Positions 38,897 through 53,078 are shown, counted from the first letter of the stretch. The stretch is 64,000 nt of DNA from Rotaria socialis (GCA_905331475.1 CAJNYU010003264.1:47442-111441); one strand, 5' to 3'. Notes: a model not told the origin generated them from the letters alone. Translations and numbers: made by a program.

Positions 38897-41800
38897 TCAA
38901 CCGCTAATAAAAACAAAGCTGCGGAATGAATGCATATCTAAGAAAAAAGAGGTGTGTTTTGTTGAATAAATATTTAAAGTTATCGAATTCAAACGATATT
39001 TTTGTTTAAAACCAAAGGAAAATAAAAATATCGAACGATCAAAGAATTAGAGTTCATGGATTTTTTGCACAAATACTGTCATGTTCAATTGATGTCCTCG
39101 ATTATTTTTCATTACATCATAGCAAGAAGAACAGAGAGAAAAAAAACGAAGCTTTTAGTTCAAATAGAAAATAATTTTTGAGACAATTGACTTCAAGCAG
39201 AGGATGCTAATGATTATACGAAGTTTTCATAGCTGATATAGGCTTATTTCTAATTGTCTTCGCTGTCGTATAGGAATAGATATGTAAAACAGTAAGAATA
39301 CGAGAAGAAGAACACAAGCGCATTGTGTCACCTTGATTGACACAAGAAAAAGAAAGAATAGGAAGAAGGTATAACTAGAATAAAAAACTGAACATACGAC
39401 GATTCTTTACGATAAAGATAAAGGTAATTTAAATTTTCCTCATTGATAGTAATCCTTGATTTTGTCACACAAGAGTCAATCTTTTTTCCTCTCTTCTTCT
39501 CTCTCTCTCGCTCTCTCTCTCTCTCTTTACCTATAAGAATATCGAAAACGATAATGTTCATTCAAGGGCATATCGTGTTACACCTAAAAACTAATAGATA
39601 TGATTTATAGATAAGGTATAAATTTTAAAAACAAAAAGGAATAAAACGAAGGCTTGATTCTACTATAAGACGAGTCAAATGTGTATCATTTAACTTATAA
39701 AAATAGGATTTAGCTTCTTTTTAAATATAATAAAAATGTCGAATCGGATATGGCTAATAAATTTCCTCTGATAAACATCTTGATAAGATAATCACCAAAT
39801 AAAGGAGAAAAAAAAACACAAAATTGCAAATCTATCAATTTCGAAATCTACTACATATTAACAATTTGTCAGGGAACATTCGAAGAAAATCGTTCGATTA
39901 TTTAAACAAATATTCTAGCGTTTCTGTTTTTATCTTCTCAATACAAAATCATTAATACTAATGGATCGTACTCGAAGGACATAGCATTTGTTGTCTCTTC
40001 AAAGTGTATCAATTCCTATCGTCTTGTCTCGTGCGTTACACTGATTATCATCATTAGATAAATATGTCATTCTCGTGTAGACGAAAAATTACATCTATAT
40101 CAAAACGTTTTATGCCTTCAAAAATGTACGTACATTTATATCTACAATCTACTTGCATGCGTATCATCCTTCACGATCAACGTATGAGATATGGACGAAA
40201 TAACATACTCGATAATGATATGATATGTCATCATTATGATGATTATATAGATTTTTATAGACTTAGAAAAAAAATAGGAGCCTTCTCGATGTTTTTCTTG
40301 TGTTTTATGAAGAATTAACAAGACCAACTAAGAAAAAATATATTTATTCGGAATCAGAATCATTATGGCCGGTGACGACAACACCTTTATAATTGATGAA
40401 GGAAAAAAATGTCATCCTATTTGATGACAAATAGTTAACGATATATTTTCCCCTGTTTTTTGTTATTATTACCATTATTATTAGTTATGCTAATGGTGGT
40501 CTTTTTTTTCAATAACTCGCAAAAGGTCAACATGATCGGATTCTTGCTTCTAAACAAATACGAGTTGGAGCCAAAAACGTAAACGACTAATAGACTGTTG
40601 TTATTATTATTTTATATTGAATAATTCAATTGTAAAAGAAAGAATATTTAATAACTTACGTTTTTTTTTTCTTTCATACTAAGGAGAGTAATGTCCGCTT
40701 TTGTCTTTTCTTTATCTTTAATTTTATTTCTCGTCGTACGATTTTTTTTTCTTTTTACCTAGCTCGCAGAAAAAAGGAAAAAGCTTAATATCCTTCTTCT
40801 CTTTCTCTCTCTCTCTCCTGCTGCTTCTTTTTTTCATCAAATCAATGGTTGTCGATCTTGATAATATATGTGCATGTATGGCATCTCGGAATAAAACTTT
40901 TGAGAGCCGTAAAGTGTTCATTCTTGTGTAACAGTTAAATCATTCAAAAACAGCCTCTGGACTTCTTCTTCTTGGTTGTTTCTATAAATGTCAAAGAATA
41001 AAAACAAAAAGTAAAATACCACTTGAATACATACGTGTGTGCTGTATAGATGCCAATCATATTCATCCATCCTGTGGTTGCACGATATCAATTGTTTTTT
41101 TTTTATTCTGAGACATGTTTTTTCCCTTCTCTATGTCACATTTAATGAGGAAGAAGAAAAAAACAAGTAAAGTGAGAAAAGTAATCGCTGTTAATCAACA
41201 CAGAAAATATTTATGAATATTTATTCAATAAGCGATTGTTCAAGGTCGAAAAAAAATTTATGTGTTTCTTTTAAGTCTGATAAGAAAACTTATATAATGA
41301 TAGATTCATTAATATGATGTGCAACGTGCTCAAGGTACTTATAGATTCTGCATATTTTACCACCGTTGAACAATTTCCAGAATAAATTATACATGTTCAT
41401 GTAAAGATAATCGTTAAGAAAATGAAAGTATACATCCGGTGTTGAAAGATAAAATGAAACTATTCAATGGGAATTTAAGAAAAGAATGATTATTAATTCT
41501 TTATCCTCATGCGAACTATGCAAGTGGAATCATGTTTCTTTTTATATTGTATATTTGTACGTTATTCAAGATAGGTGAAGTAATAAGGGTTATATAGGTA
41601 ACACTACTAAGCATATTAATATGCAATGATTTCACACTGAATAGAAGTGACTAAGAATAAGAAAAGAAGAAGTGAAGAGAGAAAAAAACGAATGTATAAA
41701 CAATATCACACACATATATATATATATATATGAATTGATATTCATTGTTGAAAATTGATCGAGGTACGATCAATATTTGATTTAAAGATTCGCATTTTAA

Positions 41801-42397
41801 TGAAAACAAGTAATCGATAGTTATACACCGATGTACCATTATCTATAATAATAAAAAAGTTACCATTGCCGGTAATGTCTGTCCGACAATATGTTAATCT
41901 GATACTTTATTCATGACGTGAGACTTTTTTTCTTCTTCTATACATATCAAAAGTAACTATAAACATTTGAATTAAATATCTAGTCATTGATATGTTAAAT
42001 CAATATTTAATAACGAGCAAACTGAATACTAATGATATAGACATGGAGCGTCCTTGAACAACACCCAGCTGCAAAAGTAAAATAGAAACTAAGTGAATAA
42101 GTTATTTTATATCAACCCTATATTATTTACTACATTTGAATGTATCTTATCAATACACACATGAATAGCAAAGTATGAATGCATACATATGTATCAATCA
42201 ATTCAATATTATTAGCAAGCAAGTATTAATTACCAAAAACTATGAATCAATGAAAGCATATATTTTTGCTGTAATTGAAGCAAGAGAGTCTTTATTTCTT
42301 TCTAAACAACTTGTATGCGCACAGAAACACAAGTAATTCAAAATATCAAAAGAAAGAAATCGAATGTTAAAATAAATAATAAAAATGAAAATGACTA
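38897..42397. other. Intergenic, low-complexity rich, no gene seen
   Basis: A (TC)n tract lies at 39,497-39,526, a TC-rich tract at about 40,797-40,818 and a (TA)n tract at about 41,711-41,730. Homopolymer T/A runs are frequent. The short open frames are unspliced, low in complexity and match nothing I know. The frame at 40,064-40,318 is the longest on the plus strand and has no supporting signal. Confidence 0.5.
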
Positions 42398-43510
42398 TCA
42401 ACGACCACCCGCTCCAGGATCTGTAAAAGCACTTTGAAGAACAAAAATCACGACAACTGGTAATATATATTTCCACTAGAAAACCAAAAGTAAATAGAAA
42501 TACAGTTACATGTTGTTTTTTTTCTTGTTTTTCTACTACTTACGTATTTGAATAGAAATGGTCGGTTATCATTCTCTTGTGTATTCATTTTTTCATTTCT
42601 TTCATGTTTAAGTTTTTCAAGAAAATGTTGAATGTCAGGCCTAGTAAAATAATTCATCATGATCGAAAGCAAAATTTTTCTATTTTTCCTACTGTGGCCC
42701 AAGTTCGTTAAAGTGTAAACGCAATGAAACTTTATAGACGAAATCATTTTGTCGTTCGCTTATAGTTATATTCGATAGATTACACTGTGAATTATTTGTT
42801 AAAATATTTACACTGACAATATAACCGTTTTCGTTAACAAATAAATTGATAGGATACTGAAAATGTGCGTGTAAAATAAGACACTAAAATAGATGATTTG
42901 CAATTTAAATTAAAACTCAACAAAACTATATACCATTGGCATTGATGTCATCACATAGTCTTGTGTAGAACGACGTTTAAAATGAATTTTTAATGTATAA
43001 TAGGAATGCTGGTTCAGTCGAGATTCCTTTACAAAAAAGAAAACTTTTAGAATTTTTTTGAAATTTTGTTAATTAAACAAACTTCAATTAGCCGTTCATA
43101 TTGTAGAGAGGATATAATTCGTGAAGGTGATAAATCAATATTTAATTGTCTCGAAAGGCGGATATTCACTTTAGAAAATGATAAGAATTTTCCAGTTATC
43201 ACATTATCTTCGATATTGAGAGATACGACAGTATCACTTGTATCATCAAATGTCTTCGAAAAAATTAATATTAGTAGATGTTATTGAATAAATTAACCTA
43301 GTTTACCGATGTAAATTTGTATTGTAAAATAAACACTAGAAAAATAGTAAATTGGAACATTTCAGATCATTATCTGATACACAATATTGCTTCCCATGGC
43401 ACCATATACTTAGAGCGACTTTTATCTTTTCCATTCGAGATTCTACGCGACCAATCAGTAAACAGCTATTTCCTTAGCCACGTTTTGACTTCTTCAATAG
43501 TAAAATAATC

Positions 43511-43512
<2 letters not shown>
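42398..43512 (-). CDS. EMC10: ER membrane protein complex subunit 10 (5-prime end unresolved)
   Basis: EMC10 is a lumenal/single-pass subunit of the EMC, which inserts membrane proteins in the ER. Readable exons carry TFDDTSDTVVSLNIEDNVIT (about 43,255-43,078), ESRLNQHSYYTLKIHFKRRS, then YPINLFVNENGYIVSVNILT, then PDIQHFLEKLKHERNEKMN, and last WKYILPVVVIFVLQSAFTDP with a Gly/Arg end at TGA 42,398-42,400. The order lumenal beta domain, acidic/basic linker, FLFKYWKYILPVV membrane helix, short Gly-rich tail matches EMC10. The signal-peptide exon could not be placed. A minus-strand ATG at 43,510-43,512 overlaps the start codon of RNF121 on the other strand but leads to a quick stop. The gene is divergent from RNF121, with essentially no intergenic space. 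Confidence 0.75.
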
Positions 43513-44871
<1,359 letters not shown>

Positions 44872-44982
44872 GTTTAATTTGAACATTTCAGTCTTTTGTA
44901 TTCTGTGTTATTATTTGACAAGATCTATTTATATGAATGTTTTCTTTAATTGCCAAAAGCATTGAACTTCTCTTATTTGCAG

Positions 44983-45346
44983 ATTTATTCAAAGAATGAA
45001 TGTGAAGGATCAATTGAATATTTTAGGATGGTCAGTAACAACGAAATTTTTCGAAGGAAATCAACAATCATTCGAATTTGTTAAAAAACAATTACTCGAT
45101 GTGAGAATATTTGCTTTGCTGATTTTCTTTTAATTTTCGTACAATGATAGAGTGATTTAAAACAAATTGGAGAAAAACCTCTCCCTGAAATAGCAAAACT
45201 TGATCAAGTTTGAAAGAAAAAACATGTTGATCCTTTTTTTCTAATTGAATTTATTTAGACAGAAAAATCGTATATCATTCAATTACATAAAACTCGTAAT
45301 GTAACAGCATCGAAAGACAAACAAGCATCATTGAAGCGGCCACATC
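44983..45346 (+). pseudogene. Truncated 5-prime copy of TDRD3
   Basis: The segment from the TTGCAG border and ATG at 44,996 through the first two introns into exon 3 matches the intact gene at 57,731-58,091 closely, including intron positions and most codons (GWSVTTKFFEGNQQSFEFVK against GWSVKMEFFEGNQQSFEFMK). Homology stops abruptly inside exon 3 at GGCCACATC. There it meets TTGAGGGTGTGGGT, a transposon-like end repeated in reverse at 53,923-53,936. The 3-prime two-thirds of the gene is absent, so a product would lack the rest of the OB-fold and the Tudor domain. Confidence 0.85.
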
Positions 45347-45473
45347 TTGAGGGTGTGGGTTTGGGTGTGAGTGTTTATTAAGAGTTCATAAATATACCCA
45401 CACCCAAAAATGGTTTCTTAGGGTGCCAGTGTGAGGGTCTGCCCATGGGATAAAAAATTAAGATATATTCATT

Positions 45474-45512
45474 GCGAAACACGTTAATGCTGACCGATTT
45501 AACGTGTTTCGC
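45474..45512. repeat. Perfect hairpin near the left end of the transposon island
   Basis: GCGAAACACGTTAA (45,474-45,487) and its exact reverse complement (45,499-45,512) flank an 11-nt spacer. It is a subterminal palindrome of the kind that binds transposase, or a transcript hairpin. Confidence 0.8.
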
Positions 45513-46994
45513 AGCGTTTCCTATGGTAACACAGGCGTAAAACCAATTTTTCCATTTACTCAAAACGCGTTTGGGAGCCACTATTTCAGAATGAAAACGA
45601 AAAGTATATCATCTCGCGGCGTTTTTAACCGATTCAACAGCTGCGGAACGCATTAAACCGGTGACCGTTCAATTCGTCGCAGAAAAATATTTTTCGTTCT
45701 GTTCGTCACTATGTATTCGCTTCACCTTTCTTAATTAATTCTTTTTCTTAAAGATGTGAAATTGAACAATCAATTCGTCTTTATTTTATACATTATACAT
45801 AACATAACGATAAAAAATTTGAGAACAAAAAAAAAGAAAAATCAAATAAAAAACATTTAAAGAATAATGTTGGCTGCCATATTTTTTAAAAACTCATCCA
45901 GTTGAGATGAGTCGAATGCGTTGACCAGCCGAGTAATACGTTCGTCCAATCTTCGATAACAGGCTTTCTTCGTCTTGATAATATGACCTTGGAGAATCTT
46001 CGCCATGTCCACTTCGAATTTCGATTGTTCACGATGAATCTTCTCTGCCAGTTTCACGATGTTTGGATGACTTATTGAGACACGATTAGCAAAGCGTTGC
46101 GCCAGCCTTCCACGGAATTGTTGGAACGAGGTACAGCAGCGATGACACGATCATGAATATTCCATAATTTGTGATCAAATAGAGGCTTTTTCGACCGGTT
46201 CCTAAGAATATCGAAGATATTTCAAATTTTTTAAGAATTAAGAAAAAAATTACCTCTTCTTTTTGGTTCACCAATCCAAGTTTTTTCGAAATAATCGAGT
46301 AAATCCTCGGCGTTATCATCGAATTGATCGGCAATTAAGTCAAATGCAGTTGTAACTTCATCTTTTCTATATTTGGTTGCCAATCCTTTGTTTTGAACTT
46401 GCCGCCATATCGCTTGTGAAAAATGAAAGAGACATCCTGTAACAAACGATTTAATTATCCTTTCTTTTTGGCGAATAGATTAGAACGTACCTTTGTGTAA
46501 AACGTTAGGTAATATCCCTTTGGCTGATTTGATTGTACCAGACTCGAAATCAGTCATAATTGATTCAGGTTGGAAATTGTCTTGTTCAAATAGTTTTTCG
46601 AAGAATTGATTGTAGTCATCGTTGCTTTTACCAATTAGCAATCCATATGCGAGAGGGATAATTGCATTAGTCATCATCGCCTATAATGTGAAGAGTTGAT
46701 AATACTCGTCGGGACACACCTGCATGAAAGAAAATTAGAAAAAAAGACATGTGGTTGATAGTTTACTTTGAACGTTCCATTGGCGAACCAATGTTCGTTT
46801 TGCTTTAGAATAGATAAATTAGTTTTCGTTGTAAAGATAATTAATTTTTTATCTTCGTGTAAGATGAAGTCTTCATCACGATACGTTTTTCGCAACGTTT
46901 CTGGTAAACGACCATTGACAGCGACTGTTTCAGTAGTACGTTGTCGTCGAATCATGAGCGAGAGTTCATCACTTCTAGAAATTTCACCAGCAGC

Positions 46995-49900
46995 TAGAGC
47001 CCGTCGGGTCTCGGTTCGGGTCCAATTGAAAACTTTTTACTGATCGATTGCGGATGCGAAGAGAAAGTTTCATACAAAAAATATAGTTTAGATCATTAAT
47101 TTCAATGTGTGATCTTTTTATTACAAAGCTGTTAGCGCAATCCTTGTGGGATTAAAATGTGAAACAAGATGAGACTTCTTTTCTGGAGTTCGTCTATCAC
47201 TGTCACTAATGGTCTGTGGAGCTTCTCTGTTATGGTTTGTATTCTGATGTATGGAGTCTCTAGAAACCATTACAGACCGTGACAGAGAATTCAGAGACCA
47301 TCACAGACCGTGACATAGATATTAATTAGTTAATTAATTTCTCTGTCCCGGTCTGTAGGGGGGGGGGGAGGGGCCCAAATTTCTACCCTATATACTTCAA
47401 CACACCTTTCAGAACGTGTTTCACAAAAGTATCGAATTTACTTAGGAATATAATACAAAAAAAAATAACAAAACCCTTCTTGACTATAATATTTAAACCT
47501 AATTTACATAAAAACTATAAATTCAAAAATATATTATCTGGCTCTTTACTGTCATGCATATATTCAATATCATATAAAACATCATCATCGTCATCATCGT
47601 CATCATTTGGTTTAATTCTTTTTGATGTTGGCGATGAAGTAGCACTGCCTACATCTTCAATGATTACGACTGATTCACCATCAAGTATAGACAGTCCTTG
47701 CTTTGACTGTTCTTCATTCTTATTTAATTGCTTTTTTTAAATTTCTTTTAAAATAAATAAATGTTTTTTTTTAGAAACAATAATTTGTTGAGTTTTTCTT
47801 CGCCTAAACTAGTTCTTCGATCAGTTACAATGCTTTTTGATGCTGAGAATAACCGCTCTACGATGGTATTCGAAGCAGGTATTGCATATAGATCACATAC
47901 AATTTCAGATAAAGTTGGAAATGATTTTTCATGATTCTTCAAAGATAAAAGGATATCGTCACTTTATTCGTGCGGTACAATCGATTCCATGTAGTCATTT
48001 AATTCCTTTACTGGTGTCATAACTGAACTAACTATTTGTCGTGGTTTATCAAAACAACAAGCTAATAGGTTATTCGGATTAACCGGTGTTGTTGAATCAT
48101 TTGTAATTGATACATTTAGTAGTCACTGCTTTTGAAGCGGTATCCGTTGTAATACATGATATCGATGTACGTGCTAATAATTCTCATTTAACTAAATCAA
48201 ACGCTATATCTTTTTCATATGGTGCTGCATCAAAGCGTTTTAGACGAGGATGAAGAAAAGTAAAAATGTAATGCTGATCTTGTAGAATCCAAACAGATTT
48301 TATACGTTCACCTAAAATAATATAAAGTTCTCTTTTAAAAATTAGATTTAAATTTCCATCTTTAAGAAATATAAAATATATCCCTTTATATTATATGATT
48401 TTGACAGACAACAAATCCTGATGTTATAAAACTTTGTTTTAAATAAGTCAGCTGGTCATCTATTTTTTAGTAGAAAAATTTTGATATTCACGTACAAAGA
48501 AAAAGCTTTAGTTCTTTTAGTTCAGAACTATCTTCGAATTTAACTTCGCAATGATCAATTAATAATTGACGAATCGGAAGAGCTTGGTGCATAGTTGGCC
48601 TTTCTTCTGCACTTAATTGATCAATAGCATTATCAAAAACAATTAAAAATCGACACACTTCTTTCAATAAGTCCTTATCAACACTAGTTAAATAATCAAT
48701 ATATCCACTATTTAAAACACTACCAATATCATCGTAAACATTAAGAAATACGTTCATCATATAAAATGTGCCATTAAAACTAGTGTCTAAATACAATTGT
48801 AATTTTTGTTTAAGCTTCACTTGTCGATGTCTTCTACGTACATGTGTTCCAACTTTTTTCACATTGTCGAATAAGTTTTGAATTTTACTACATCTAACAA
48901 ATGTTCTTTCGATTTCTTCTGATGTAAACGAATGTTCCAACTGTTTGTTGAGATAACGAATTGAGCGGCCTATACGTGTGCATTTTTCCTTGAATGCTGC
49001 ACGCATTTTATTTTCATTATCTGTTACGGCGAAAATTTTATTATTTAAAGTTAGTCCAAATGATAACAATTGAGCATCAACAAACATACGAATGTTATTA
49101 GCCGACTGTGAGTCAGCGTCGTAAAATATACAACCAAGAATAAAGTTATGTAGTGTAAAATCTTTTGTAACGAATCTTAGTGCCAAGCCACAATAGGAAA
49201 GTCCTACAGCATAAGAAGTAATTAAAATAAAGATTTATGTTTACATTATAGACACAAAAATATCTTATGTAATGCTTTTTGATAATTATCTATATTAGTA
49301 ATTCGAAATTATCAATAGAAAATTTTTAATCCATTACTCAGATAGGTTTTAATTGATTAACGAATACTCCATAGATGAAAAAAGACAATTTATGCTTATC
49401 AATAAAAGTACTTCGAAAAAAAGATTTTACATGCTTTTCTTAGTCTTAAAATCTAATTAATATACGGTTGAAACAGCGTTATCTCAATCACTAATACCAA
49501 AATGTGATATAAAACGATGAGACATACGATTGATTGTTTTATCATGAAGTGGTTGCAAGAGGCAATTTACCTGAGTACCGCTCGGTCCAAAAATCGCATC
49601 TTATGCAATAGCTTTTAACGTTCAAGCACAAATTTCTCAATTCAATTTTTTGTTTTCATACGTTTGATCAATATGTCGATTAATCTAGTATAAAAAGAAG
49701 AATTTAGTAATAATATAGGCTTGTAGAACTAAAAATAGTCTATTTACCGTGATAGGCGATGGAATGATGTCTTTTACACTAACGTTTGATGTAGGACTAA
49801 AATATCGACCAGCATCAAAAATAGATTGAATCATTTTTAGAAATCCATCACCAGCTACCGTTTCAAATGCACGTGAATCTAAAGCAGTAAACTCTGTGCA

Positions 49901-50760
49901 GGCAATTTTCACTTTTTCCCGAATTATTTTTGGTACACTGTGTGATTTTTTTGAAGAATAATATTCAGTAACTTGTGTTTGTTTAACTAAATCTTTGGCT
50001 GAAGTATTATCAGTATCAGAAGCATGATCAGTCGCTTGCCAGGAACGTTTATGTTTAGCTAAAGATGCTGTGCCATCTCTGGATCTATATGCCAACAATT
50101 GTTTGCATTTTTCGCAACACACCATTTTTTGTCTAACATTATTAATAACAACAATATTAAAAGATTCCCATACAGGCGATGATTTAAGACTTTTTTTTCG
50201 GTTTGTAAAATGTGATTGATTTATCTTCATTCTTTATCAAATCGGCTATTTTTTCTTCTTTTCGAATAAATCCATATTATTTTGGTAAATTTTTCATGCA
50301 TATACACAATAAAAAGTAAAACAACTCGTGTTCGTAATTGTATACTTATCTAACACAAGAAATAATATAAACAAACACTTATTAAGTACATTGTCTCTTC
50401 TATCGAGAGCAAATAGCGAAAAAAAAGAACCAATTATAATTGAATTTTTATAGATCATTAATGAATTAGATAAACATTCGAGTGTGCTATTAGTCGGTGA
50501 GTCATCGACGGTGACTCTTAGTCGAACGCAAAATTCAAGAAAAACATTGTATTTTCAAAATATCTATTAAAGTTAATTAAAAAATATCTTAATATTTTCA
50601 CGAGTAGAATTGGAATCGAAAAAAGTAATTGATCAATCAGTTATATTTGGATCGGACTTTTTTTTTTGATTTATCGGGTCCGGATCTGGGTCCAAAAAAT
50701 TATTCGGGTGGGTCCGGGTCCGGATTCAGGCTCAGAAATACTAAGACCCGACGGACTCTA
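46995..50760 (-). mobile_element. hAT transposon with 8-bp target-site duplication
   Basis: A 3,766-bp element. Its ends are inverted: TAGAGCCCGTCGGGTCT at 46,995 and, in reverse, TAGAGTCCGTCGGGTCT from 50,760, each followed by GGGTCC/GGACCC subterminal repeats. CCAGCAGC occurs at 46,987-46,994 and again at 50,761-50,768, a perfect 8-bp duplication as expected for hAT. It interrupts the MULE gene. It encodes a minus-strand hAT transposase remnant and carries near its left end a minisatellite-like patch (47,245-47,358) shared with the right edge of the window. Confidence 0.93.
47748..50230 (-). pseudogene. Degenerate hAT transposase (BED finger to C-terminal dimerisation domain)
   Basis: The N-terminal part (50,230-49,690) has a BED-type finger: VWESFNIVVINN, VCCEKCKQLLAYRSRDGT and a SLAKHKRSW end. 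The core (49,190-48,490) has KIFAVTDNENKMRAAFKEKC and a helical domain, as in hAT RNase-H folds. The C-terminal part (47,942-47,748) has LYAIPASNTIVERLFSASKS and RRTSLGEEKLNKLLFL, the hAT dimerisation signature. Frames do not connect: stops fall after IVPHE (about 47,957), after FDLVK (about 48,197) and in 48,050-48,120. The region 49,190-49,685 is broken or intronic. The ends and target duplication are still intact although the transposase has decayed. Confidence 0.85.
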
Positions 50761-51640
50761 CCAGCAGCACTCAATGGGTATGTGCGTAAGGCTGAATTAA
50801 TAATTGAGCTGGATGATTCATCTGTCATCACAGCGCGAGTTTTTATTTCATTCTTTAATTGGAAAGCTGGAAAACGATCAGGATATGGAGCATGACAATG
50901 TTTCGTTGGTCGGGAGAGAAATGCGTCCATGGATAAATTGGTATGACAACGTGCGTAATTAATAAATCGTTTTTACTTGAATTAATTGATTGATGATATT
51001 CAAAGTGAATTTACCTTTACAATCACGATTTTGACAACGAAAAATCAATTTTGTCGTTGTGGTACGTTCTACAGTGGAGATGTAACTTTTATGGCAGAGC
51101 AGTGGCTTTCCTTTTTCAAAAATGAGTTTTTCGATTTGAGACATCTTTTTGAAATGTTGTATATGGAGTAAAAGTTGAGATTGAGAAATGAAATATACTT
51201 TCAACATCATCACTGTATATATTTTTTGATTCCTATCGCGTAATTAAGAACATTGGCTCAACGTTATCGTTAATCTAAATTACGTTGAACTCATTAATTG
51301 CTTGACAAATTTAATTATTCTTCATTCACTTTTGCTCTATTATGGCTAGATCTGATTAACATTTTCTATTGATCCGTTTTCCCAATTGAACTCAATAACT
51401 TTAGTACAATCTTTTATTTTATACATCTTTCACATTTTTCCATTTATTTTATTTTATTCGGTTATTCAGTCACCTACGCGCTAACTTGATGAAAAGAAAT
51501 AGTAAGATAACTATCGTTTTTTTTTGCACTAGTCACCCTCAAAAGGAAAATATGGATCATTTATTTGGTGAATTTACGGTGTACATGAAACAATGTTTTT
51601 ATATGCGAAAATAAGTAGTAGCGAAATTAGAGTCACACTT

Positions 51641-51735
51641 CATTGACTCAGGTAAGCATTTTATGTTAGAAAACAAAATATGTAACGTCATTGACTCAGG
51701 TAAACATTTTATGTTAGAAAAAAAATTATGTAACG
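51641..51735. repeat. Two-unit tandem repeat, about 48 bp
   Basis: CATTGACTCAGGTAA followed by CATTTTATGTTAGAAAA and TATGTAACG occurs at 51,641-51,688 and again at 51,689-51,735, with two or three differences. Confidence 0.85.
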
Positions 51736-51904
51736 CCTATATATATGTGGCAGGTGAGTTAGGAATTTAGTTGAGTGTGGAATAGTTTTTTTCTTAATTT
51801 TTTTAATAGAATTTTCGTTGAGATCTGACTTTAGAAATTTTTATATTGAGAATTATTCCTTGCATCTTTTTACAATGAGTTTTTAAATAATGCAACTCTG
51901 CCTA

Positions 51905-52040
51905 TTTTTTTTAACTATGGGGACATGGCAACATTGAATTTATCTGAGAACAATAAATTATGTGCTTTTATCTGTATGATTAATTGGCTCTCTGTGTATT
52001 TTTTAACTATGGGGGCATGGCGACATTGAATTTATCTGAG
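51905..52040. repeat. Direct repeat pair, about 42 bp, 92 bp apart
   Basis: TTTTTAACTATGGGGACATG with GCAACATTGAATTTATCTGA at about 51,907-51,948 recurs with two changes at about 52,000-52,040. This suggests slippage or a relic of a local duplication inside the transposon island. Confidence 0.75.
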
Positions 52041-52599
52041 GAATATTTCTTCTCTATTCTGTTTTTCTATAATATATTATCACGAGCAGAAAAAAGGAAA
52101 GTATATTTTTTCGGTTCATTATTTTCTTCGCGCATTCCAATCTCAACTGAAATTCTCATGTCAACTGTGACATATACACAGTAATACCTCTTGCAGACTC
52201 ACATTAAAAAATAAGCATTTTGATATCGGCTGATAAGTAGTCTTATTCGATCATCGATATTTTTACATTAGCGATGTGTTTGATTTTTACAATATAGCAG
52301 TGTGGATACTAATGAGAGTAAAAATGAGGAAAGATAAACATGCATTTTTTGTGTTTAATATGAAGATATTGAAAAAACTGAGATAGGAAGTGTTAAAGAG
52401 GCCCCGTTGTAACTTAAATCAATTCACAAAATAGAAATTTATATTTCTACTTAGCCAATCAACAACAAATTTTCTATTTACGATTCCTAATGTGAATCTT
52501 AATCTTTTCTTTATTATTCTTTTTTTCCCTATTTATACTATACAACCCACATCCACACCCTCAGGATGCTAAACAAAATATAGGTCTGAGTATTTTACG

Positions 52600-52830
52600 A
52601 AAAGCCCACCAGAGTACTCAAGGAATTCATGATGAGTACTCTCGAAACACTCAATTTTATAAGGCGAGTACGCAATAGTCGTACTCAGATACTCAGATCC
52701 CAGCACAAGTACTACTAATGAATACTCTAAACCCCGAGTACTCATGAGTTCTCGCGGCATTTTCTAACGTGAGTACTTTTTGAGTATTCTCTTGATGAAT
52801 ACATTCACTAGAGGAGTATACTTGTAATGA
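52600..52830. repeat. Cluster of GAGTACTC palindromes
   Basis: Within about 230 bp, GAGTACT/AGTACTC-type words or one-base variants occur about ten times: near 52,612, 52,635, 52,665, 52,680, 52,690, 52,733, 52,770, 52,782 and 52,817. Spacing is irregular (about 10-45 bp), so it is not a simple tandem array. The frame through it codes a repeated E-Y-S/T pattern, which follows from the nucleotide repeat. Confidence 0.75.
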
Positions 52831-53078
52831 TTAATTACTTCGTCAATATCGTTAATTGATTGAAACAAGAACAAGGATACACGAAAAAAAGGCAGCATGA
52901 TAAGTATGTTTTTTTCATGTATTACGTACTAATGAATGAGTATTGAATGGAAAAACGATAAAAAATGGAAACATACAATAAAATGAATGAATATTATTAA
53001 TAATATGTGACTATTGAAATATTGACTAATGATAAAATATTTGAAATAGAAGCGTAAATAAGCGAAAAGTAATTTATG

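Larger units (their letters stand above)
45857..51213 (-). pseudogene. FLYWCH/MULE-type transposase gene, interrupted and mutated
   Basis: Mutator-like transposase with an N-terminal FLYWCH zinc finger (about 51,150-50,980: KGKPLLCHKSYI, LIFRCQNRDCKGKF). The linker LRTYPLSAAG at 50,769 is interrupted by a hAT element and continues at 46,986 (EISRSDELS) when the hAT and one 8-bp duplicate are removed. The catalytic domain has HWFANGTFK (usually DGTF, so the first Asp is Asn), SIMTDFESGTIKSA, the MULE-typical CLFHFSQAIWRQVQ, and NNSVEGWRNA. Further damage: an in-frame TAG before MMTNAIIPLAYG (about 46,682) and a 1-nt loss near 46,099 after EGWRNA, beyond which RVSISHPNIVKLAEKIH resumes in another frame. 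Small introns lie at about 46,206-46,253, 46,440-46,491 and 46,713-46,767. The gene is inactive. Confidence 0.8.

Noticed and set aside
40064..40318. 84-codon plus-strand frame.
   Set aside because: No splice signals, no domain, and an AT-rich low-complexity setting; likely chance.
45347..45380. Telomere repeat (TGTGGG)n.
   Set aside because: Only one or two units occur at each site, too few for a telomeric tract. Kept only as a note on the inverted borders.
50629..50895. Plus-strand frame with DLSGPDLGPKNYSGGSGSG.
   Set aside because: It is the translated GGGTCC-rich terminus of the hAT element plus reverse-strand MULE sequence.
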